DNA of 64,000 nt from Actinoplanes campanulatus (GCF_014647795.1 NZ_BMPW01000021.1:1-64000); one strand, 5' to 3'. Shown: positions 24,701 through 32,606, counted from the stretch's first letter. The notes: generated by a model from the letters alone, not told the origin. A program made the numbers and translations.

Positions 24701-25292
24701 GGTCCTTGATCTCACGCTCCGCCTGGTCGCGCGCCCGGTCGTCCACGCTCGGGGTGATCGTGGCGCGGATCTTGTCGACGCGCAGCATCAGCGTTTCGAT
24801 CTCGCGAAACGCCCGGTCCTTGGCGCCCTCGTCCAGGTCCGGGCGGATCTTGATCCCCGACAGGTAGTCCTGGATGCGCTCCTTGAGCTGCGCGTACTCG
24901 GCGTTGTCCGCCTCGATATGCACCTGCAGCTTCTCTTGCAGGACTTTCTGCGCGTCCTTGATGCCCTGCTCGTCGAGCGTGACCGGCAGCTCGAAGTCCG
25001 CGGTGACCTTCTTCATCTCATTGTCGAGGCGCTTCATGGCCTGACGAATCGAGTCTTCGCTGTCGAGGTCGACCTTGATCGTGATGCCGTCGACCGCGTT
25101 CTGGGCCTTGCGCTCCGCCGCCTCGGCGTCCTTCTCCACGCCTTCGTCATCGACACGGGCATGGATCGTGACTTCCATGTCATCGAGGTCGTCCTCGATG
25201 TTGTTGAGCTGGCGTTGCGCCCTGGCCTTGAACTCCGAGGTATCGGGCAGGATCTTGACCTTGAGGCGGCCAATCAGTTCGCCGCTGGGCAT
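21762..25292 (-). CDS. Tape measure protein
   Basis: 1176 residues, ATG 25292 with GGAGGT upstream. N-terminal 250 residues are long coiled coils (KAEAAERK-type, DDRARDQAEREIKDLEDK). The middle is very hydrophobic, Ala/Gly/Leu/Val-rich with many repeats of LxxLAPxIxxxxxxLAxxxxP (about 560-830), and the C-terminal third has further helices (SIKAAFKVGFEAVEGAVKAI, FSDAWTAIKTACTEAFDKLR). It sets tail length and is injected or spans the membrane during DNA entry. Longest gene of the window. Confidence 0.95.
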   Translation of the reverse strand: MPSGELIGRLKVKILPDTSEFKARAQRQLNNIEDDLDDMEVTIHARVDDEGVEKDAEAAERKAQNAVDGITIKVDLDSEDSIRQAMKRLDNEMKKVTADFELPVTLDEQGIKDAQKVLQEKLQVHIEADNAEYAQLKERIQDYLSGIKIRPDLDEGAKDRAFREIETLMLRVDKIRATITPSVDDRARDQAEREIKDLEDKVKKIRATIEPELQDSAPAIARLAALTRDRFVKIIPEVSEAAAAKVSATLAALSGARAVTDMFNELWTSISNLDKAAPKIAALSLAVAGLGASGIASVSNMAALAASLAQIGAVALTLPGTIGAFAIGLGTTYAALKDFNKVVPDAKAHLSELQDVISGNFWEKAKAPFQELVDGLLPQFSAGVSETATALGGFFGSLATSLNGTFDGALTGMFTDLNESIATASTSTDAIAQTMLVLGEIGASYLPQLAGWFVNLANAAAVWLTVAQQDGSLKGWVDNGIQALADLWSSLVSVVSILNSIATAAQNAGGSGLSQLADGLSSIADAAASPAFQGGLTEVFASAHQAMDLIATRSGPAVKGLFASLGDTVSTVLPIVGASIGTLLNGLANGLSSGAAQTGTVQFFNGIANAVTALEPALTPLGTAFGMLMGTLGTFIGAVGDPLSILLGTMASAFMALAPAINPLIAVLGAGLSAAMSALAPVIMQVVTAFSQMVSGGLITTLQTVFTSLTPVIGTVGQVFGTILVAALQAIAPLLPIIANLFATMAPIIANLMTSLAPLVTQILAALGPALVTVMTALTPVVALVLQIATAVLGPILQAVGQVAAEALPHLASALSGLFAAIQPVLQALLVVVDVLMVVLAPAIGFVASVLINSLIGAINGVKDVFEGAVMFLTGMWDMFAGFFTGDWDRMWSGIKAQFEGIWNLIVGAFGIFMNIGILGVAGKVLNSIKAAFKVGFEAVEGAVKAILNSLRTGFDDTMNGLLNGGRSRLTSIRTAFSDAWTAIKTACTEAFDKLRTAFTEGVDSARDEVGKLPNKITSALSGLATLLVGAGRDVISGFLQGLKDTWGSVESWFAAKTAQIKDLKGPESVDKVLLYDAGQLVMGGFLKGLESGYDDVRKSLKGFTAEVGGTQFLPPTVGDMSASSSMALMRAASASGGDASVATQRILNYYAAPGSSISAEDDLFAAANRARMASW

Positions 25293-25295
25293 GGG

Positions 25296-25688
25296 CTACC
25301 TCCGCTGCATTTGGGAGTAGAGGGAGGCCACCGTGACCGGCTTCTTGCGCTCGGGCTTGGTGGCCGACTTCGGGCGCGGCCACGCCGGCAACTCCGGCGG
25401 CCTCTTGCGCCATTGGCCGGTCGCCCGGGTGTTCACGTTGAGTGCGTCGTACAACCCGGCGAGCAACTGGCGGTCCATTCCCCAGCCGAGGAACTCGCGA
25501 CCGCCCGACGCGAGGGCCGCGGTATAGGAGGTGTCGGGTAGGCCCGTCACGAGCGCGACCACGAGCGAGGGGGCGGGACCGTCTCCGTTGATTACGGAGA
25601 TCAGGTCGATCCCGTAGAAGAGACGCAGGTCCCGGTAGACCCCCTCGCCGTATTGGTCGATCAGCCCTGCGAGCCCGAGGCTTCCCCC
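25296..25688 (-). CDS. Tail assembly chaperone, frameshift extension (G-T type)
   Basis: This frame has no start of its own. It is entered by a -1 slip at GGGGGAA (25682-25688) from the upstream chaperone and runs to 25296: LAGLIDQYGEGVYRDLRLFY, then ALVTGLPDTSYTAAL and a basic C-terminus. A stand-alone reading from 25562 covers only the last 88 residues. The fused product (about 235 residues) would be the second chaperone that guides tube protein onto the tape measure, as gpGT does in phage lambda. Confidence 0.85.
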   Translation of the reverse strand, partial: GGSLGLAGLIDQYGEGVYRDLRLFYGIDLISVINGDGPAPSLVVALVTGLPDTSYTAALASGGREFLGWGMDRQLLAGLYDALNVNTRATGQWRKRPPELPAWPRPKSATKPERKKPVTVASLYSQMQRR

Positions 25689-26002
25689 ACCTGAGTGCCC
25701 TTGACGTAGCGCTGGAACAGCTCGGCGGCCACGGTCAGATCGCCCTCGATCGCCTCGATGAGCGCCTCGGCCTGGGCCGGCGTGGCGGCGACGAGCCGGA
25801 ACGCTTCGTTGATCATCTCCTCCTGGTCGGCGCCGTCCTCACGCATGCCGTCCTGCAGGGCGATCAGGGCAGCGCGCTTGTCCTTCTTGAGCTTGAGGAC
25901 GTTGACCAGCCGAACCTCCGAGCCGTTCGGGAGTTCGATATCGGTCGAGCCGTACTTGGCTTCGGCGGCTTCGCGGATGGAGTCGAGCGTGAACGTGGAC
26001 AC
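25661..26002 (-). CDS. Tail assembly chaperone (G type)
   Basis: 113 residues from GTG 26002, after the tail-tube gene and its hairpin. Acidic and helical (IREAAEAKYGSTDIELPNGS, LRLVAATPAQ-like helix), ending in VKGTQVGEASGSQG. The slippery GGGGGAA near the end lets some ribosomes shift into the downstream frame. Two products in unequal amounts are expected, both needed to assemble the tail. Confidence 0.85.
   Translation of the reverse strand: MSTFTLDSIREAAEAKYGSTDIELPNGSEVRLVNVLKLKKDKRAALIALQDGMREDGADQEEMINEAFRLVAATPAQAEALIEAIEGDLTVAAELFQRYVKGTQVGEASGSQG
25682..25688 (-). promoter_or_regulatory. Programmed -1 frameshift site (G GGG GAA)
   Basis: Zero-frame codons GGG GAA preceded by G form the X-XXY-YYZ heptamer. 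The -1 frame downstream is open through the zero-frame stop and continues in phage-like coding. Confidence 0.85.
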
Positions 26003-26057
26003 GGGGTGCGGACCTCCGGGTGAAAGGGATGAAGACGGGGCGCGGACCAGGTGGAAA

Positions 26058-26094
26058 CCCGAGCGCGTGAGGGTCCGCAGCTCACGCGCTCGGG
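26058..26094. terminator. Strong hairpin between tail tube and chaperone genes
   Basis: 13-base perfect stem CCCGAGCGCGTGA / TCACGCGCTCGGG with an 11-base loop. No T-tract; it may attenuate transcription or protect the abundant tail-tube message. Confidence 0.7.
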
Positions 26095-26105
26095 GGTTCG
26101 AGGGA

Positions 26106-26654
26106 TCAGGGCTCGACGGCATCCAGCGGAGTGACCGCGTACGTCCACTCGTTGGTGGAGTGCGCCAGAGGCTTGACCCCCAGCGGCAAACCGGCGAGGC
26201 TCTCGGTGTCCGAGGCCGCCAGGTCGTCGTTGCGGTAGATCTCGGCCTTCGGTGCGTAGATCGCGAAGACGTTCTCGCCGTCGATGAAGACGGCCAGGAA
26301 GGCGCAGGTGGTCGGCACCGGGGATTCCGGCACACCGATCAGGCCGTTGGGCAGCTCGACCGAGTTGGAGCCGTAGTAGAGCTTGAGCGCGGGCTTGTCG
26401 AACTGCTGCAGGGTGATCGCGATGGTCTCGGTCCGCGTGGAGTACGTGGTCCGCAGGGCCTTGGCCTGCAGCGTGCCGACCGTGGTGGCCTCGCCGCCCT
26501 CGGAGGTCACCGAGAAGATGTCCTCCAGGCTGGTGTGGCCGACGTTCTCCCACGGCGTGGTGACCGCCGTGAGCATGGCCGGCAGGGTGGTTCCGGTCGG
26601 CGCGGTGAAGTAGTTGCCGGAGCCGATGACGAGGGTCGCGGCGTCGTTCAGCAC
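26106..26654 (-). CDS. Major tail tube protein
   Basis: 182 residues, GTG 26654 with AAAGGA upstream. Beta-rich with a T-P-W-E-N-V-G-H-T-S strand, E-T-I-A-I-T-L-Q-Q-F and C-A-F-L-A-V-F-I-D-G-E, the layout of siphovirus tube proteins such as lambda gpV. Placed between head-tail connectors and chaperones as in all siphoviruses, and flanked by two hairpins, as expected for a highly made protein. Confidence 0.85.
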   Translation of the reverse strand: MLNDAATLVIGSGNYFTAPTGTTLPAMLTAVTTPWENVGHTSLEDIFSVTSEGGEATTVGTLQAKALRTTYSTRTETIAITLQQFDKPALKLYYGSNSVELPNGLIGVPESPVPTTCAFLAVFIDGENVFAIYAPKAEIYRNDDLAASDTESLAGLPLGVKPLAHSTNEWTYAVTPLDAVEP

Positions 26655-26683
26655 TGAGGGGGTCCTTTCGAGGGCACGCCGAA

Positions 26684-26707
26684 AGCCCCGCCGGCATAGG
26701 GCGGGGT
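26684..26707. terminator. Terminator upstream of the tail-tube gene
   Basis: GCCCCGCC pairs with GGCGGGG, followed on the minus strand by a CTTTC run. Confidence 0.65.
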
Positions 26708-26720
26708 GACGTGGAAGGGG

Positions 26721-27212
26721 TCAGGAGAAGGGCTTGGTCTTCGGCTTGCGAACCGCGAGCCGGAAGAGGGTCTCGTAGCGCCAGACGCCGGACGGCAGGT
26801 CCGCGTATTGCACCGGCCCGGTGGCCGTAGCCCAGTCGGTGGCCCGTCGCGGGGCGGAGGTCATCTCGTACCGGACCAGGTGGCCGCGACCGGGAACGAT
26901 GCGGTTGAGCAGCCAGGCGTCACGCAGCACCACCCGCACGGCCTCGGCCAGCAGGGCGGCATCCTCGTCGCCGTCCGGATCCTCGGCGAACGTGTGGATG
27001 ATCATGTCCGCGACATCGACAAAGCGGGTGTCGCCGGACCAGTCACCGACCTGCGGGTAGCGGCGAATCAAAACCAGCGGGAACGCCTGGGCCGGCTGAA
27101 TCAGGGTCTGCACGTTGACACCCGGAAGCGCCTCGGCGAGTACAGCCTGAACGAAATCCTCAACCGGGCTCATCTCCACGAGGGCCCGCACAGCGGGGGG
27201 AAGTCCAGCCAT
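26721..27212 (-). CDS. Tail terminator / tail-completion protein
   Basis: 163 residues from ATG 27212, overlapping the upstream stop as TGATG (a longer start at 27227 lacks a ribosome site). Alternating strands and helices with PLVLIRRYPQVGDW, FVDVADMIIHTFAEDPD and a basic end. Position (last connector before tube) and size fit the tail terminator (gpU type) that caps the tube at the head side. Confidence 0.65.
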   Translation of the reverse strand: MAGLPPAVRALVEMSPVEDFVQAVLAEALPGVNVQTLIQPAQAFPLVLIRRYPQVGDWSGDTRFVDVADMIIHTFAEDPDGDEDAALLAEAVRVVLRDAWLLNRIVPGRGHLVRYEMTSAPRRATDWATATGPVQYADLPSGVWRYETLFRLAVRKPKTKPFS

Positions 27213-27649
27213 CAGGTCACGAACCATCCGCGCCGCTTACGGCGCTTGCGCGTGACCGGAAGCTTGACCTTGCCGCGCTTCGCGAGCTTGCCGCCGGTCG
27301 CCCGGTGCAGCACGTTCAGGCCCTCGGTGCCGCCGTATCGTTCACCCGTGTCCGGGTCGATGTAGCCGGCCCGGCCGTACTCGATCGCAGCCGCGGCCTT
27401 GTCGCCGCGGTCGTCGGACAGCACTACATACCAGTCGGTCTCGTCACCCATCTCCACCCGGATTTCCGAGTGGCCTTCGGTGGTCAGGCCCGCGGCCCGC
27501 TGCTTGGCGGACGGGGTCTCCTGCAGAATCCGGTCACCGGTCGCCTTCATCGCGAAGGCCCGGCGGCCGAGATCGTCCTGCACGTCGACGTGGGCGGCGA
27601 TGGCTCGCTCCCACTTCATCCCCTTGATCCTCTTGAACAGGTGCGCCAT
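27212..27649 (-). CDS. Head-tail adaptor, DUF5403-like
   Basis: 145 residues, ATG 27649 (TGATG overlap). Starts AHLFKRIKGMKWERAIAAH, has a QETPSAKQRAAG stretch and EIRVEMGDETDWYVVLSDDRG...AAAIEYGRAGYIDPDTG, as in DUF5403 and HK97 gp10-like neck proteins, with a very basic tail (KLPVTRKRRKRRGW). Likely part of the neck. Confidence 0.65.
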   Translation of the reverse strand: MAHLFKRIKGMKWERAIAAHVDVQDDLGRRAFAMKATGDRILQETPSAKQRAAGLTTEGHSEIRVEMGDETDWYVVLSDDRGDKAAAAIEYGRAGYIDPDTGERYGGTEGLNVLHRATGGKLAKRGKVKLPVTRKRRKRRGWFVT

Positions 27650-27987
27650 CAGGGCCGCTCCCGAATGTCGATCGACCAGTGCCGGGTTCGGCGGGTGCCG
27701 TGCCGGTGTGACGGCGGGGTGACCACATCCCAGTCCCGGCCGTTCCAGGTGACGCGGGACCACAGGTCCACGCCCGGCAGATCGGGGCGCACGATCATCC
27801 GATACACGTTGATCTGCGCCTGGCCGGGCACCTCCGCCTTGCTGGATCGCTGCGGGATGAACACCGCGCGCACCTCGATCGGCGCGTCCAGGTCGACGAT
27901 CTTGACGTCGTTGCCGCGGCTGTCGGTGACCGTCCTGGACTGATAGACGGTCGCGGGCTGCCCGTGCCGTCGTCGCTGGAAGCTCAC
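27649..27987 (-). CDS. Head closure protein
   Basis: 112 residues from GTG 27987 (GTGA overlap). Small beta-barrel pattern (VSFQRRRHGQPATVYQSRTV, VEVRAV-like strands, WSRVTWNGRDWDVVTPP) as in SPP1 gp16/HK97 gp7-type stoppers that close the capsid after packaging. Gene order supports the role. Confidence 0.65.
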   Translation of the reverse strand: MSFQRRRHGQPATVYQSRTVTDSRGNDVKIVDLDAPIEVRAVFIPQRSSKAEVPGQAQINVYRMIVRPDLPGVDLWSRVTWNGRDWDVVTPPSHRHGTRRTRHWSIDIRERP

Positions 27988-28460
27988 CAGTTGTCCGCCT
28001 CGGACGGGAACAGCGGGAAATGCGCGCCCTCGGAGCTGGGCACGTAGCCGGGGGGCTCGCAGTTGCCGAGCCTGCGATTGCGGTGCAGGCTCGTACCCCA
28101 AGCCGACACCTGGGCGGAGATGATGCCGGACCGGCGCCCGGCCAGATCCTTGAGCAGGGCGATCTCGTCGCGGGTGAACTGCAGGGTGCCCGAGGTCGCG
28201 CCGCGGTCCGACCAGGTCAGCGTCTCGTCGCCAGCCCGCGAACTGACGTAGCCGTCAGGGTTGCGCAGATAGCGGATGACCGCCTTGAGGACGAGCGTCT
28301 TCACCAGGCGAGGAGCGGTCTCCGCGTCCCAGTCCCGGCCGTGGTGGCGGGCTTCGTCGGAAGCATCTTCGAGTGCAGAGGCGGCGATGCGCTCCTCGTC
28401 CTCGTCCATCTCCCAGTCGAGGCGGGCCACCAGTTCTTCCATGGTGGCGTAGGGATCCAT
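27984..28460 (-). CDS. Head-tail connector (gp6-like)
   Basis: 158 residues, ATG 28460 with GAGGAG. First 100 residues are helical and acidic (ATMEELVARLDWEMDEDEER, LVLKAVIRYLRNPDGY), followed by a short beta part (GNCEPPGYVPSSEG). This is the layout of the ring-forming adaptor directly under the portal, encoded right after the capsid gene. Confidence 0.7.
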   Translation of the reverse strand: MDPYATMEELVARLDWEMDEDEERIAASALEDASDEARHHGRDWDAETAPRLVKTLVLKAVIRYLRNPDGYVSSRAGDETLTWSDRGATSGTLQFTRDEIALLKDLAGRRSGIISAQVSAWGTSLHRNRRLGNCEPPGYVPSSEGAHFPLFPSEADNW

Positions 28461-28482
28461 GGGGTTCTCCTCACTGCCTCGA

Positions 28483-28520
28483 AACGGGCAGGGCGGTTAT
28501 GACTAAACACCCTGCCCGTT
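28483..28520. terminator. Capsid terminator with motif copy 10 in its loop
   Basis: 11-base stem AACGGGCAGGG / CCCTGCCCGTT; the 16-base loop is essentially the phage motif (28501-28510, minus strand GTGTTTAGTC). It follows the major capsid gene. Confidence 0.8.
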
Positions 28521-28528
28521 CAGATGGA

Positions 28529-29584
28529 TCAGGCGTTCGCCGCGTTGCCCTCAGCGAAGCGGCCGGTCGGGGTCCACACCGAGGCGTCGGAGATGCCGGT
28601 GATGGTGGCCAGCTCGCTCGCGGCCGGCGGGTAGTTGCTCGCGCCGTCGAGGGTGAGCTTGATGCCGCGCACGAAGTGCTGCGAGGTCGACACGACCTCC
28701 TTCTCCAGCACCGCATCCCAGCCGACCAGGGTGTCCTTGACATCCTGGAAGCCGGCGTAGGTGTTCACGACCGACCGGTCCCGCATGTAGAGCGGGTCGT
28801 AGTCGCGCACCCAGCGCAGGGACACGCCCTCGAAGCCCTGGGTGGCACCGAACGGCACGGACTGCGGAACGGCCGGGGCCGCGTTGAGGAAGATGAACGC
28901 GCTCGACGCGAACGCGAACGCGGCGTCGCTCGGGATCTCCTGGGAGACCACGATGTTGAAGCCCATGCGCGGGGCCAGGCTCGCCGACCGCAGCGCGGAC
29001 TGCGCGTCACTGTCGCCAACGTTGCTCGCCAGGTTCAGCTTCTCGTCATTGAGCAGCGCGCTCTCGAAGTCGGTACCGACGAGCAGGTAGCGGGAGCCAT
29101 CCGGCACGTTGAACTTGTTCAGCACGCGCCGCGCCTCGGTGATCGCACCGCGCAGGTTCCGCTCGGCATTACCGATGACGACGTTGTACGCCGCACCGGT
29201 CAGCCGGGCCACAGCGCGCCGCGACAGGCCCCGGGCCACGGCCTTCACCTGCGGCTTGAGCAGCTTCGCCCAGCCGTTCAGGTCCATGTCGTACTGCTCG
29301 TCCGTGAGCTGCACGGCCGAGTACACGTTGCCACCGAAGGTCGTGGCGACCTTGGTCTCCTTGTACTCGTCGAACACGATCGGAGCCGACCGGTCGTTGC
29401 GCCACGCGTACTCGTGGAACGGCAGCACGCCCTCGACCGGCACGGACACGGTGTCGTTGTCGGCGCCCTTGTACTGGTCGATGCTGTGCTTGGTGAACAG
29501 GGAAGGAACGACCAGCTCCTGCTCCAGCATGCCGACCGCCGTAGCGATCAGCTTTTCCGGCTTGACGAGGAGATGCTCAGCCAC
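28529..29584 (-). CDS. Major capsid protein
   Basis: 351 residues, GTG 29584 behind GGAGG. Features of a HK97-fold coat of the P22-like branch: N-terminal arm (LLVKPEKLIATAVGMLEQEL), DTVSVPVEGVLPFHEYAW, a long spine helix (GWAKLLKPQVKAVARGLSRR) and the core block SRYLLVGTDFESALLNDE. Encoded between scaffold and connectors and followed by a strong terminator, as for an abundant product. No protease domain is evident in the scaffold or the MuF gene. Confidence 0.9.
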   Translation of the reverse strand: MAEHLLVKPEKLIATAVGMLEQELVVPSLFTKHSIDQYKGADNDTVSVPVEGVLPFHEYAWRNDRSAPIVFDEYKETKVATTFGGNVYSAVQLTDEQYDMDLNGWAKLLKPQVKAVARGLSRRAVARLTGAAYNVVIGNAERNLRGAITEARRVLNKFNVPDGSRYLLVGTDFESALLNDEKLNLASNVGDSDAQSALRSASLAPRMGFNIVVSQEIPSDAAFAFASSAFIFLNAAPAVPQSVPFGATQGFEGVSLRWVRDYDPLYMRDRSVVNTYAGFQDVKDTLVGWDAVLEKEVVSTSQHFVRGIKLTLDGASNYPPAASELATITGISDASVWTPTGRFAEGNAANA

Positions 29585-29606
29585 TTATGCCTCCGGGCAT
29601 GAAGAA

Positions 29607-29631
29607 AGCCCCGGCCATCAGGCGCGGGGCT
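29607..29631. terminator. Hairpin between scaffold and capsid genes
   Basis: AGCCCCG / CGGGGCT stem, part of the intercistronic 29585-29652 gap. Confidence 0.6.
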
Positions 29632-29652
29632 CAGGGATTCGAGGGGGTTCGG

Positions 29653-30174
29653 TTAGCGGCGTCCGCCGTACTTGCGGGCCAGCTCGCGCGGGTCGTTCGG
29701 CGAACCGTCGTCGTCGACCGGGTCCAGGCCGCCGCGCAGCACCCGCGGCTTTACGGGGGTCGCGAACTTGGCGAGCTTCTTGGCGTGCGCCTCCAGGTCC
29801 TCGCGGGTCTCGCCCTTGAGAACCTCTGCCAGCTCGTCCGGCAGGTCGTGCTTGCGCGCCACATCGGAGACCAGCAGGAACCGCTCGGCCTTCTCGGCGC
29901 GGGCGGTGATCTCCTTCACCACGGCTTCCAGCTCTTCCGGAGTCTTCGCGCCGGCGAGCTTGGCCTCGGCCTCCTTCGCGCGGGTGCGGTAGTTCGCTGC
30001 CTCCGCGTTGGCCTTGGTCAGCGCCTTGCGCGCCCACTCGGGAAGCTCGTCTTCCTGGGACTTCGTCTCGCCTGCGGTCTCTCCGGCGGTGTCCTCCGGG
30101 GACTCGACGGGCGTCTCGGCAGTCTCGGTCGACTCGGTCTCAGTGGTGGGGGTGGGGGTCTCTTCGGGTGGCAC
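29653..30174 (-). CDS. Capsid scaffold protein
   Basis: 173 residues, GTG 30174. A Thr/Glu/Pro low-complexity N-terminus (PTPTTETESTETAETPVESP), a long central coiled coil (WARKALTKANAEAANYRTRAKEAEA) and a basic C-terminus (VLRGGLDPVDDD then RELARKYGGRR). This layout, just upstream of the capsid gene, is that of siphovirus scaffolds, which bind coat proteins through the C-terminus and leave before DNA is packaged. Confidence 0.8.
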   Translation of the reverse strand: MPPEETPTPTTETESTETAETPVESPEDTAGETAGETKSQEDELPEWARKALTKANAEAANYRTRAKEAEAKLAGAKTPEELEAVVKEITARAEKAERFLLVSDVARKHDLPDELAEVLKGETREDLEAHAKKLAKFATPVKPRVLRGGLDPVDDDGSPNDPRELARKYGGRR

Positions 30175-30178
30175 GGGG

Positions 30179-31162
30179 TTACGCCTCCTGGACGCTGGCT
30201 GACCTCGCCGCCTGGGCAGAGGCTTTCTGTTCTTGGCGGATGAAGCGCCGCCATGCGCTGAGTGCGGCTCTGCCGCTCAGGCCCTTGGTGACCTCGGGCC
30301 ACTGCTCGCTGTACTGCCGGTTGAGGGCGTACAGGTCGCCACTGCCGAACTGGTCCTTGGAGAAGACGGGCTCGGCGTAGCACATGCAGTTGTCGTGAAA
30401 CAGGTCGCCGTCCGCATACGTGGCCGCGCGTTCGCTCTTGTACGCGGCGCCCCGGCTGATCAACATCGCGCAGAACCCGCACGGGGTTCCGGTCCTGCTC
30501 AGCCGCACGTAGCCGATGGCTCGGCCGTCCTGCTCGTGCGCCACCCACACGGTGCTCCTGGCACCGTTCATGGCGAGTCGAGCCGCGGATGCGGCCTGCC
30601 GATTACCGGCTTCCTTGTGTGCGGTCTCGCGGGCAGCGTCGACCCCGACGGCCGGCTTGCTCGTGTCGACGGCCTTAATCTTGTCGACGTAGTTGCGAGG
30701 CCCGAGGTTGATCAAAGAGTCCCGGGCCTCGGCCACGGATGCCCGCTCAATGCGGTCCATCGCGCTACCCAGGCCCGGAAGCTTCTCCACCTCAACCCGC
30801 GTGTCCCCGCCACCCTGGTCGTCGTCTTCCTGGCCGGCCAGGGTGGCGAACTCACGCCGCAGGTCGGCCAGCGTGACGTGGGAAGGAATGGGGTGGTACG
30901 GGTCGGCCACCGTCTTACCGGTCCGCAGCGCGCGGACCAGCCGGTAGTAGGCGAGCGCCAGCTCGCGGGAGCGCCCGCGTTGTGTGCTGATCAGCTTGAG
31001 CGCCTGGTTCAACCAGGCCGCGGACACCGCCCGCGTCTGCGCGGTCGGCATGCGGCCCCACAGCTTGATCGCTTCCTGGACCGTCGTCGCGCCGATCTTG
31101 TTCAGGGCGATGTTGTAGGCGACCGCCGCGCGCTCGGCCTCGTCAGCGCGACTCGCGGCCAT
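30179..31162 (-). CDS. MuF-like capsid maturation / minor capsid protein
   Basis: 327 residues from ATG 31162, which overlaps the portal gene end by 20 bases. Helical N-terminal half, then the VG15/MuF C-terminal block: SRTGTPCGFCAMLISRGAAY, followed by DGDLFHDNCMCYAEPVF with a CxxC...H...CxC pattern that is likely a zinc site. Minor capsid proteins of this type sit at the portal and help DNA ejection. The last 20 residues are Ala/Gln-rich. Confidence 0.85.
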   Translation of the reverse strand: MAASRADEAERAAVAYNIALNKIGATTVQEAIKLWGRMPTAQTRAVSAAWLNQALKLISTQRGRSRELALAYYRLVRALRTGKTVADPYHPIPSHVTLADLRREFATLAGQEDDDQGGGDTRVEVEKLPGLGSAMDRIERASVAEARDSLINLGPRNYVDKIKAVDTSKPAVGVDAARETAHKEAGNRQAASAARLAMNGARSTVWVAHEQDGRAIGYVRLSRTGTPCGFCAMLISRGAAYKSERAATYADGDLFHDNCMCYAEPVFSKDQFGSGDLYALNRQYSEQWPEVTKGLSGRAALSAWRRFIRQEQKASAQAARSASVQEA

Positions 31163-32591
31163 CGGCCGGGTCCTCACCGGTCGACCGGAGCAGCGCGTCG
31201 ACGAGCTGCAGGTCGGCATTCTCCTGTTCGGCCAGCGCTGACCATTGGTCCAGCTCGTTCTTGGTCACGCCGGGCACCCGGGCCCAGAGGCCCTTGACCG
31301 GGATGGCGAGCTGCTCGCGAAGCTTGCCGAGACCATCGGCGGACTGAGCGAGTGAACGCATCTCCATGTCGCGCCAGATGACCTCGCCGGAGTAGTCCAG
31401 GGCGGAAGCCTCGACACCCTCAAGCTCGGCGGCCAGGCGGAACACGCGTTCCCAGGCTTCGCCCATGAGCTTGCGGAACTCTTCGACCTTGCGGCTCAAC
31501 GCCGTCTCTGCAGCCAGGAGGGCCTCCGCTGACAGGTTCGCGATCTGCCCCAGCAGGTGGTGCGGGGGCATCTGGCCGATCGCGGCCAGGTGGCGAATGC
31601 TCATGTCGATCGACTCGATGAACCCCGACAACGGGCCGCCTTCGAGGCTGCCGAACCGCACGTCCGGGTCCTCGGCGAACAGGAACCGCGACGAGTTGAC
31701 GTTGATGTTCGCTGGGATCGGCCGTCCGTCCGGGCCGCGCTCGGGCTGCCAGTCGACGACCTCGCCGGACTCGTCCTTGACTGGCACCATCTTGAGCGGC
31801 GGCGCCATACCGGTCGTATAACGCACCACATGGGCGGTATAGGACTGTGCGACCAGCAAGTCCATAATGGTTTGATTGATGCGGTCTTGCAGTGGGATCA
31901 GCGGCTCGACCACGCCGACCGTGCGGCCTTCGAGATCGATGTGCGCGGCGAACCGGGTCACCGGGCATTCGCTGTTGCCGTGCTTCCCGACTTCCGTGAC
32001 CGTCAGGCTGTCGTCGTCGAGCAGCGCGCCGAACGTCACCTCGTACTCGAGAGCGCCGTCCCACATGCGGGCCTTGCCGCGGCTGCCTTCGGCCGCCTCC
32101 TGGGTGATCGTCAGCGCGACCACCGGGGCGTCATCGTTGGCCGGATCTTCCCAGAGGGCCGAGGTGTTCAGGGCGCTCAGACCCTTGGTGCGGGTGCCCT
32201 TGTCGGTCTTCTCGGTGATCGTGAAGGAGTGCCCAAACTTCACCGCGCCCCGGTGCACCGAGGTCTGCCGGGCGTCGAGCCGGCTGTTCTGCCAGTGCGT
32301 CCACTCCGGAAGCGCCGCCCCGTCGCTGCCACGCACGGCAGCCTGGCCGCGCCGGAAGTTGTCGACGTACATCGCCTGGACCGGCGTCGAGATGAGTACG
32401 CCCATCCAGTTCGACACCGACCGCTTCGCGAGCAGCCGGTACTCGTCGCTCGCATGGGGCGGCATGTACGGGTCATCGTGATCGCCACGCTCGTACCGGT
32501 CGATTCGCTGCAACCGGGGACGATCCTTGTGGATGATCCGGAGCAGCTCCTTAGCCTGGGCGAGGGCAGAGTCAGCCGTCGTAACGGACAA
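31143..32591 (-). CDS. Portal protein (SPP1 gp6 type)
   Basis: 482 residues; TTG start (32591) immediately follows motif copy 11. Portal signatures include the helix and loop at PVQAMYVDNFRRG, the wing beta-strands (GHSFTITEKTDKG, VVALTITQEA), and the crown helix SAEALLAAETALSRKVEEFRKLM near residue 360-385. Forms the dodecameric ring through which DNA is packaged. Between terminase and MuF genes, as usual. Confidence 0.9.
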   Translation of the reverse strand: MSVTTADSALAQAKELLRIIHKDRPRLQRIDRYERGDHDDPYMPPHASDEYRLLAKRSVSNWMGVLISTPVQAMYVDNFRRGQAAVRGSDGAALPEWTHWQNSRLDARQTSVHRGAVKFGHSFTITEKTDKGTRTKGLSALNTSALWEDPANDDAPVVALTITQEAAEGSRGKARMWDGALEYEVTFGALLDDDSLTVTEVGKHGNSECPVTRFAAHIDLEGRTVGVVEPLIPLQDRINQTIMDLLVAQSYTAHVVRYTTGMAPPLKMVPVKDESGEVVDWQPERGPDGRPIPANINVNSSRFLFAEDPDVRFGSLEGGPLSGFIESIDMSIRHLAAIGQMPPHHLLGQIANLSAEALLAAETALSRKVEEFRKLMGEAWERVFRLAAELEGVEASALDYSGEVIWRDMEMRSLAQSADGLGKLREQLAIPVKGLWARVPGVTKNELDQWSALAEQENADLQLVDALLRSTGEDPADGRESR

Positions 32592-32601
32592 GAGTAAACA
32601 C
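32592..32601 (-). promoter_or_regulatory. Phage-wide motif copy 11 (GTGTTTACTC)
   Basis: G-to-C variant at position 8; the portal TTG start follows at once, with the GCGAGG ribosome site overlapping its left edge. Confidence 0.7.
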
Positions 32602-32606
32602 CTCGC

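Noticed and set aside
23661-25541. 626-codon open frame opposite the tape measure gene
   Set aside because: Antisense shadow of a repetitive GC-rich gene, no ribosome site or motif.
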